Positions 53,604 through 63,300 of a stretch of DNA of 64,000 nucleotides are shown one piece after another. The stretch is from Paracoccaceae bacterium (GTDB taxonomy: Bacteria; Pseudomonadota; Alphaproteobacteria; Rhodobacterales; Rhodobacteraceae): contig JAIXZW010000013.1 in NCBI GenBank assembly GCA_027489375.1, positions 405,520 to 469,519 of the forward strand. The letters run 5' to 3'. A model generated the notes under the pieces. The model ran no database searches and was not told the DNA's origin. It was given only the letters and a program-made list of their open reading frames with translations. The position numbers and the translations under genes are program-made. Position 1 is the first letter of the stretch; every line of letters starts with the position of its first letter.

Positions 53604-54364
53604 TCACTCGCTCCAGTCACGTCACAGGCACCTGCGTAACGACTACTAAGACCGTAGCGAGATGCATTTCAAGCAACGTCGATCACGAAAGACGCCAACT
53701 TCGCCCCGACAAGCGGCTTCAGACCATGCGCACGACTGCAAAGGCGGTCGCCGCGCCTGTCGTGGATTGAAATTCACGACACCGCGTCCCCTCGCTTTTG
53801 TCCCTGCCGACCGATGGAAACAATAAAATCCGAAGTTTCTATCGTGAACCGATCTTTAAGACTTGGATACATCCCAAAGTATTACGCAGACGTGAACTTA
53901 CGTATTTCTTACCGATTAGTTACCGTACTTGCGACATCCGTTGTCACGGGGCGGATGCTTGTTTGCTAGGGTGCCCGACAGGCGTGGATTCGGATTCGTC
54001 CCGTCTTGGCGATTGCGCGCAAGCCTATGTTTCGTGTGGGGGCAGGAAACATGACGGCGAACGGGCAAGGGTCAGGATGATCCCGTCAACGCTTTAGTTT
54101 TTTACCAGTCAAACGGTTGGGGTTCACTGCCATGCTGCTCTACAGACCGGATCGCCCCCTCGTCCCGCCTGCTGGCCGGACAGTCAGGGTCGCTCGCTAT
54201 GTCCTTTGTGCCGCTCCACACCGTGGAAACGCAGGCACGACATTCCGATACCGCCGCCAGAAGGCGCGCTGACCCGAACCGCGATACGGCAGCCAGTGCA
54301 GCGCCGTCCCATTCCCAGTTTCCTCCGTGCGCCCGATCGGGCCGGATAGTTTGAGAGTACGAGT
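53604..54364. other. Long intergenic region between the LytTR regulator and the giant RTX gene
   Basis: About 760 bases with no convincing gene; the open frame at 53798-54097 lacks a ribosome site and protein features. The region from 53810 to 53935 is distinctly AT-rich and contains TTAC-type tandem repeats. It must hold the regulator promoter and that of the giant gene, with a long 5' leader. Confidence 0.6.
53882..53930. promoter_or_regulatory. TTAC tandem repeats, candidate LytTR sites
   Basis: TTACGTATTTC (53898-53908), TTACCGATTAG (53909-53919) and TTACCGTACTT (53920-53930) follow each other at an 11-base period; a fourth TTACG starts at 53882. LytTR proteins bind pairs of short direct repeats on one DNA face. 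The first and third copy are 22 bases apart, two helical turns. Confidence 0.45.
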
Positions 54365-57300
54365 ATGGCCACGTATTACATCATTGCCGCCGGTGCCCCC
54401 CTTGGAACGATCGATCCCGGCAACGTAAACGGCTATCCGCAGGTCAACGCGGGCACGATCACGGCGCAACCCGGCGACGTCTTCTTCGTCGACAACGGCG
54501 TGAACGCGAACACGGTCATCCAGCTGGCGAACGGCCAGACGGGTCCGATCACGGTCAACGTCACCCAGAACATCACGGGTGTCTCGGCCACCAACGGCCT
54601 TGCCACCACCTTCAACCCCGGCATCGACGCCACGGTGAACATCTCGGCGGGTGTCGACGCCGACCCGATGCAATGGGTGGCCTCGCCCGCGAAAAGCATC
54701 ACCGTCAACGCGGCCAATGGTTCGACCGTCGGCCAGATCACCGGCTCGCCCGGCGTCGACGCGGTGAACGGCGGCAGCAACGTCACCTTCAACGGCCTCG
54801 TCTTCGGGAATTCGACCCAAGCCACCGTGACCGTCGGCAACGACGTGACCTTCAACAATCAGGTCACGATGAACGCCTTCGACACGAAGATGGACCTTAC
54901 CGCCGGTGATCGCGCGACGTTCAACTGCGACATCACCATGCCCGGCAACAACATGGACAAGACCGTGACCCTTGGCGCCGATGCCAGGGTCAACGGCTCT
55001 GTCTCGCTTTATGGCGATGGCACCCCGGGTGACAAGAACACCACCTCTTTCGTGGCGGGCGACAACCTCGTCATCACCGGCACGGTGTTCCAGCATTCCA
55101 ACTATGCGATCAACCAATTCGTCACCGGCACCAACCCCACCATCGGCGGCGCGGTCGACCTGCATTCGAACTATTCCGAAAACACCGTCATCCTCGGCGA
55201 CAGCGCAAGCGTCGGCACCTCGGTCTACCTGAACTCGAACTACAGCGACAACGACCTGAAGATCGGGAGCAATTCCGTCGTCGGCGCGTCCGGGGTCGGC
55301 ACGATCTACATGAACTCCAACAATGCCGAGAACTGCCTCGCGCTCGGCGATTTCGTGACGGTCAAGGGCGAGATCGCCCTGAACAGCAACCTGACGCCGC
55401 AACTCGTCCGCATCGGCGACAACCTGACCGTCACCAGCAACGTGGTCTTCGGCTCTACCGATGCGACGAACGGCGTGGTGATCGGCAAGAACATGTCGGT
55501 CGGCGGCAACTTCGTCGGCGGCAACAACCCCAACACCACCGAATACATCCAGGTCGGCGACGGCTGGTATGTCGTCGGCAACATCAGCATGGCGGGTGGC
55601 AACGACAACCTCGTCCTCGGCGCACCGGCCAGCAACGAAACAAGCCAGGTCGTCTCGGCCGATGGCACGGGCACCAACGGCGCCAGCATCGAAGCGCCTC
55701 CCGGACAGGAAGCCGCCTTCGCGGCCGCCGCACTCGCCGCAGGCTGGAAGCAGAACGGTGACGGAAGCTGGAGCCCGACGGGCCTCAACCAGCAGCTCTA
55801 TTTCAACAACTTCACCTATCAGTTCCTGTGGTTCGACAAGGCTGCCGATCCCAACGCAGCCCCCGATTTCACCACCTGCACCATCTTTGCCGTGCCGAAC
55901 GGCATCGTTGACGGCACCGATGGCGACGACGTCATGCCGCCCGGCTACACCGACAAGGACGGCGACAAGATCGACGGCCTTGCCAACCTGAACGACACCA
56001 TCCTTGCCGGAGGCGGCAATGACAGCGTCGGCGGCGGCGCAGGCGACGACAGCGTCGATGGCGGCACGGGCAACGATACGGTCGACGGCGGCGACGGCAA
56101 CGACACGCTCGCAGGCGGCACCGGAAACGACAGCCTCGCAGGCGGTCTTGGCAATGACAGCCTCGACGGGGGGGATGGCAACGACACGCTCGACGGTGGC
56201 ACGGGTGAGGACACGCTTGCGGGCGGACTCGGTCCGGATTCCCTCTCGGGCGGTGTCGGCAATGACAGCCTCGGCGGCGGTGACGGCAACGACACCCTCG
56301 CCGGAGGCGACGGCAACGACACGCTCGACGGCGGCGCAGGCGACGATACCCTTGCCGGTGGCCCCGGCAACGACAGCCTCGCAGGCGGCGAAGGCAACGA
56401 TACGCTCGACGGCGGCGATGGCCCCGATACGCTCACCGGTGGCGCAGGCAATGACAGCCTTGCGGGTGGCGCGGGCAACGACCAGCTCGACGGCGGCGAT
56501 GGCAATGACACGCTGGACGGCGGCGTGGGCGACGACAGCCTCTTGGGTGGTGCGGGGAATGACAGCCTCGCAGGGGGCGACGGTAACGACACGCTGGATG
56601 GCGGCACGGGCGACGATACGCTTGCGGGCGGCCCCGGGTCGGATTCGCTGGCGGGGGGTGTCGGCAACGACAGCCTGAACGGCGGCGATGGTCCCGATAC
56701 GCTCGACGGTGGCGATGGCAATGACACGCTGGATGGCGGGGTCGGCGACGACAGCCTCTTGGGTGGTGCGGGGAATGACAGCCTCGCAGGGGGCGACGGC
56801 AACGACACGCTGGATGGCGGCGATGGTCCCGATACGCTTGCCGGTGGCGCGGGCGAAGACAGCCTTGCCGGTGGTCTGGGGAACGACAGCCTCGATGGTG
56901 GCGACGGCAACGATACGCTGGCGGGCGGCACGGGCGACGACACGCTCGCGGGTGGCCTCGGCACGGATTCGCTTTCGGGCGGGGATGGCAACGACAGCCT
57001 CGACGGGGGCGCGGGCAATGACACGCTGGACGGGGGCGATGGCAATGACTCGCTCCTTGGCGGGGCGGGGGCGGATTCGGTTGCCGGGGGTGAAGGCAAC
57101 GACACGCTCGACGCGGGCGAGGGGGATGACTCGTTGCTCGTCGGTGCGGGCGACAGTGCCAATGGCGGTTCGGGCGACGATGTGTTCAAGGTCTCGCCGA
57201 CCCTGTCGGGCAGCGCGCCGATCACCATCGTGGGCGGCGAGACGGTCGAGGACCTGACCGACCCGACGAACGGCGGCACGGGCGACACGCTCGACCTGCG

Positions 57301-60300
57301 CGGGCTGAGCAATGTGGTCCTGACCCCGACGGGTCCGGAATCCGGCACGGCGACCTATACCAACGCGGCGGGCCAGACGGTCACGATCAACTATTCGCAG
57401 ATCGAGAAGATCCTGATCGACTCGAACGGCACGGTCGACGGCACCCCCTCGGGCGACACCATGACGCCCACGAGCGGCGCGGGCGGCACGCCCTACACCG
57501 ACAGCCAGGGCGACCAGATCGACGGCGCGGAACCCAATGACAACGTGGATGCGGGCGCGGGCAACGACACGGTCGATGCGGGCCTTGGCAACGACACGGT
57601 CGCGGGTGGCACGGGGGATGACAGCCTCGACGGCAATGTCGGCAACGACAGCCTCGCCGGAGGCGACGGGAACGACACGGTCGCAGGCGGCACCGGCGAC
57701 GACACCGTCGCGGGCGAGCTTGGCAACGACAGCCTTGGCGGTGGCGATGGCAATGACAGCCTGACCGGCGGGGACGGAACCGACACGCTTGCGGGCGGTG
57801 CGGGCAACGACACGCTCGATGGCGGGACGGGCAATGACAGCCTCGACGGCGGTGACGGCAATGACAGCCTTGCCGCGGGGGATGGCAACGACACGGTCGC
57901 GGGCGGCGCGGGTGCCGATACGGTCGATGCCGGCGCGGGCAATGACAGCCTCGACGGTGGCCTCGGCAACGACAGCCTGAACGGCGGCACCGGCACGGAT
58001 ACGCTGGCGGGCGGGCCTGGCGCGGATACGCTGGCGGGTGGCGCGGGCGATGACGACATTGCGGTCGGCGGGGCGGATTCCGCATCCGGCGGCACGGGTG
58101 ACGATGTCTTCACCCTCGATCCCGCCGATACGGGAACCGATGTCGCGGCCACGATCGACGGCGGCACCGATGGCACGCAGGGCGCGGCGGATGATGCGGC
58201 CAATGGCGATGCGGGCGACGTGCTCGACCTGTCGGCGGGCACCGCACCGCAGACCGTGGTCTATGGCGCAGCCCCGAAATCCGGCACGGTCAACGGGCTG
58301 GACGCGGATGCGGGCACCGACCTTGCCTTCTCGGAGATCGAGAAGGTGCTGACCGGCACGGGGTCCGACACGGTGGACGCCTCGGCGGCCAGCGCGCCGG
58401 TCAATGTCGACAGCGGCGCGGGCAATGACTCGGTCGCGGGCGGCGCGGGCAACGACACGGTGGCGGCAGGGGACGGCAACGACACCGTCGCCGCGGGCGC
58501 GGGCAACGACAGCCTTGCTGGTGGCCTTGGCAACGACACGCTGGATGGCGGCGCGGGCAATGACACGCTCGACGGCGGCACCGGCGACGACAGCCTTGCC
58601 GGAGGCGCAGGGCCGGACAGCCTTGCCGGTGGGGATGGCAACGACACGCTGGCGGGCGGCGACGGGGCCGATACGGTCGCGGGCGGCGCGGGCAATGACA
58701 GCCTCGACGGCGGGGCCGAGAACGACAGCCTGACCGGCGACGCCGGCAACGACACGCTGGCGGGCGGCACGGGCGACGACACGCTCGACGGCGGCGCCAA
58801 TGACGACAGCCTTGGCGGCGGTGACGGCAACGACAGCCTTCTTGGCGGCGCGGGCAACGACACGCTGGCGGGCGACCTTGGCAATGACACGCTGGACGGG
58901 GGCACGGGTGATGACAACCTGACCGGCGGCGCGGGCAACGACAGCCTTGCCGGAGGCGATGGCAACGACGTTCTGGCGGGCGGCGAAGGCGCGGACAGCC
59001 TTGTCGGCGGTGCGGGCAACGACACGCTGACCGGCGGCGCGGGCGACGACAACTTCTCGGTCGGCGCGGGCGACAGCGCGGATGGCGGCGAGGGCGATGA
59101 CGTCTTCACCATCGACCCGACGCTGGCGGGCAATGCCCCGATCACCATCGTTGGCGGCGAGGGGACCGAGGACCTGACCGACCCGACCAACAACCCCGGC
59201 GGGCGGGTGGGCGACGTGCTCGACCTGCGCGGACTGACGGATGTGGTCGTGACCTATACGAACCCCGATCCGGTCACGGGCACCTCGGAAAGCGGCACGG
59301 CCACCTATCGCAATTCGGCGGGCCAGCTTGTCACCATCGCCTTCTCGCAGATCGAGAACGTCCTGCTGAGCGCCAACGGCACGGTCGACGGCAGCGGCGG
59401 TGGCGACAACATGACGCCGACGAGCGGTCCGGGCGGCACGCCCTATGCCGATCCGCAGGGCGACCAGATCGACGGGACGGATGGCCCGAACGACAATATC
59501 GCGGCGGGCGCGGGCAATGACACGGTCGATGCCGGACAGGGCAACGACACGGTCGCGGGCGGCGAAGGCAATGACAGCCTTGCGGGCAATGCCGGCGACG
59601 ACAGCCTTGATGGCGGGGCGGGGGCCGACACGCTCGACGGTGGCACCGGCAACGATGCGCTGCTGGGCGGCGCGGGGGCCGACAGCCTGATCGGCGGCGA
59701 TGGCAACGACACGCTGACCGGCGATGTCGGGGCCGACACGCTGGCGGGCGGGCTTGGCAACGACAGCCTCGACGGTGGCGCGGATGCCGACAGCCTGACC
59801 GGAAACGAGGGCAACGACACGCTTTCCGGCGGCGCGGGCGACGATACGCTCGACGGCGGGGCAAGTGCCGACAGCCTGACGGGCGGAGATGGCAACGACA
59901 GCATCGTCGGCGGTGACGGGGCCGATACGGTTGCAGCCGGAACGGGCGACGACACCGTCACCGGCGGTGCGGGTGCCGACAACCTGTCTGGCGATGACGG
60001 CAACGACACCATCGACGGCGGGGCCGACGATGACACCATCGCGGGCGGCGACGGCAACGACAGCCTGCTCGGCGGCACGGGCAACGACACGCTGGCGGGC
60101 GCCCTTGGCAACGACACGCTCGACGGCGGCGAGGGCAACGACAGCCTCGACGGTGGCACGGGGACCGACCTGCTGACCGGCGGGCTTGGCAACGACACGA
60201 TGGCGGGCGGCGCGGGCGACGACGACTTCGTCCTTGCGGCGGGCGACCAGGCGCAGGGCGGCGACGGCGATGACGAGTTCCGCATCGACCCGAACCTGGC

Positions 60301-63300
60301 GGGCACCGCGGGCATCACGGTGGTCGGCGGCGAGGCGGGCGAGGACAACACCGATCCGGCCAATGGCGGTTCGGGCGACGTGCTCGACCTGCGCGGCCTG
60401 ACCAATGTGGTGCTGACCCCGACAGGGCCGGAGGCGGGAACCGCGACCTATACGAACAAGGATGGCGCGACCGTCACGATCACCTATTCCCAGATCGAAC
60501 AGGTTCTGGTCGACACCAACGGCACCATCGACGGCACCGCCTCGGGCGACAACATCACGCCCACGAGCGGACCCGGCGGCACGCCCTATACCGACAGCCA
60601 GGGCGACCAGATCGACGGCGCCACCCCCAATGACGTGGTCGCGGCCGGTTCCGGCAACGACACGGTCGACGCCGGACTTGGCGACGACACGGTCACGGGC
60701 GGCACGGGGAACGACTCGCTGGCGGGCAATGTCGGCAACGACAGCCTTGCCGGAGAAGACGGCAACGACACACTCGCAGGTGATGCCGGAAGCGACACAC
60801 TGGCAGGCGGGGTCGGCAACGACAGCCTCGACGGTGGCGCGGACAGCGACTCGCTTTCCGGCGGCGACGGCAAGGACACGCTGGCGGGCGGCGCGGGCAA
60901 TGACACGCTCGACGGCGGCGTGGCCGAAGACAGCCTGACCGGCGGCGATGGCAACGACAGCCTCGCAGGCGGTGACGGGGCCGACACCCTTGCCGGTGGC
61001 ACGGGGGCCGATACGCTTGCAGGCGGCGCGGGCGACGATGACATCGCGGTCGGCGGGGCGGATTCCGCCAGCGGCGGCACGGGCGACGATGTCTTCACCG
61101 TCGACACCACCGATACCGGCGCAGACATCGCGGCCACCGTCGACGGCGGCACCGATGGCACGCAGGGCGCCGCGGACGATGCGGCGAACGGCGATGCGGG
61201 CGATGTGATCGACCTCACGGCCGGTTCCACCCCGCAAACCGTGACCTATGGCGCGAACCCGAAATCCGGCACGATCAACGGGCTGGACGCGGATGCGGGC
61301 ACCGACCTCACCTTCTCCGAGATCGAGAAGGTGCTGACCGGCACGGGCAGCGACAGCGTCGACGGCACGGCGGCCACGGGCGGGATCAATGCCGACAGCG
61401 GCGCGGGCAACGACACGCTCGCAGGTGGCACCGGCAACGACACGCTGGCCGCAGGCGTCGGCAATGACAGCGTCGCGGCAGGGGGCGGCGACGACACCGT
61501 CGACGCGGGCGCAGGCAACGACACGGTCGATGCAGGCACGGGCAATGACACCGTGGCAGCGGGCGCTGGCAACGACTCGGTCGCAGGCGGCGCGGGCAAT
61601 GACAGCCTTGACGGGGCCGAAGGCGATGATGTCATCGGTGGCGGCACGGGCAACGACACGGTCGCTGGCGGTGACGGCAACGACACGCTCGCCGGCAACG
61701 AAAACAACGACAGCCTCGCCGGTGGCGCTGGCAATGACAGCCTCGACGGCGGCGCCGATGACGATACGCTCGACGGTGGCACCGGCAACGACACCCTCGT
61801 CGGCGGCGCGGGCAACGACAGCCTCGCCGGAGGCGTGGGCGACGACAGCCAGCTTGGCGGTTTGGGCAACGACACGGTCGCTGGCGGTGACGGTAACGAC
61901 ACGCTTTCGGGCAACGAGGGCAACGACAGCCTCGACGGCGGTCTGGGCAACGACAGCCTTGACGGCGGCGCCGAGGATGACACGCTCGCGGGCGGCGACG
62001 GCAATGACACGCTGGTCGGCGGCACGGGCAACGACAGCCTCGATGGTGGCCTTGCCAACGACAGCCTGAGCGGCGGCCTTGGCAATGACACGCTGGCAGG
62101 CGGTGACGGCACCGACACCCTCTCCGGCAACGAAGGGGACGACCAGCTCCTTGGCGGCGCGGGCAATGACAGCCTCGACGGCGGCACGGGCAACGACAGC
62201 CTCGACGCGGGCGAAGGCAACGACACCCTCGCCGGTGGCACGGGCAACGACACGCTGCTCGGCAGCGGCGGGGATGATCTCTTCACCCTTGCCACGGGCT
62301 TCGGCAACGACAGCGTGCTGGGCGGCGAGACGGGCGAAACCAGCGGCGACACGCTCGACGGCGCGGCGCTGACGGAAAGCCTCACCCTCACCCTGACCAC
62401 GCCGGAATCCGGCACCCTTTCGGGCGCTTCCGGCACCGTCACCTTTGCCGAGATCGAAAAACTCGTGCTCGGCTCGGGCAACGACACGCTCAACGGCTCG
62501 ACCGGCAACGACAACCTCGATGGCGGCGTGGGCAATGACTCGGTCGCTGGCGGCGGCGGCAACGACACGGTTGCGGGCGGCGCGGGCGATGACACGGTCG
62601 ATGGCGGTGACGGCAACGACACGGTCGCGGGCGGCACGGGCAACGACTCGGTCGGCGGCGGCGCGGGCGACGATACGGTCGACGGCGGCACCGGCAACGA
62701 CACGGTCGCGGGCGGTGAGGGCAACGACTCGGTCGCGGGCGGCGATGGCAATGACAGCCTCGACGGCGGCGCGGGCAACGACACGCTCGACGGCGGCATC
62801 GGCAACGATACGGTCGCGGGCGGTGAGGGCAACGACTCGGTCGCGGGCGGCGATGGCAATGACAGCCTCGACGGTGGCGCGGGCGACGACACGCTGAACG
62901 GCGGCCTTGGCAACGACACGCTCTCGGGCGGCGCGGGCAACGACAGCCTCGACGGCGGCGACGGGTCCGACAGCCTGAGCGGCGGCGACGGGGCAGACAC
63001 CCTGTCGGGCGGCAACGGCGACGACGACTTCTTCCTCGGCGCGGGTGATCTGGCCTTTGGCGGTGCGGGCGATGACGAATTCCGCTTCGATCCCGCAACC
63101 GCGTCCGGCACGATCACCGTCCGCGGCGGCGAAACGGTCGAAGAAGGCGCCATTGATCCGACCAACAACCCCGCTGGCCGCATCGGCGATGTGCTCGACC
63201 TGACGGGTCTCAAGGATGTCGTGGTCACTTACGACAACCCCGACCCGCTCACCGGCACGTCCGAAAACGGCACCGTCACCTACACCAACGCTGCGGGCCA

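Noticed and set aside
53798..54097. A 99-codon open frame before the giant RTX gene
   Set aside because: No ribosome site, no hydrophobic or motif pattern; the region reads better as a promoter and leader.
56000..57100. Regular short repeats that could suggest a CRISPR array
   Set aside because: The period is a multiple of 27 bases in a coding frame, with no constant repeat and no unique spacers; these are RTX nonapeptide codons.
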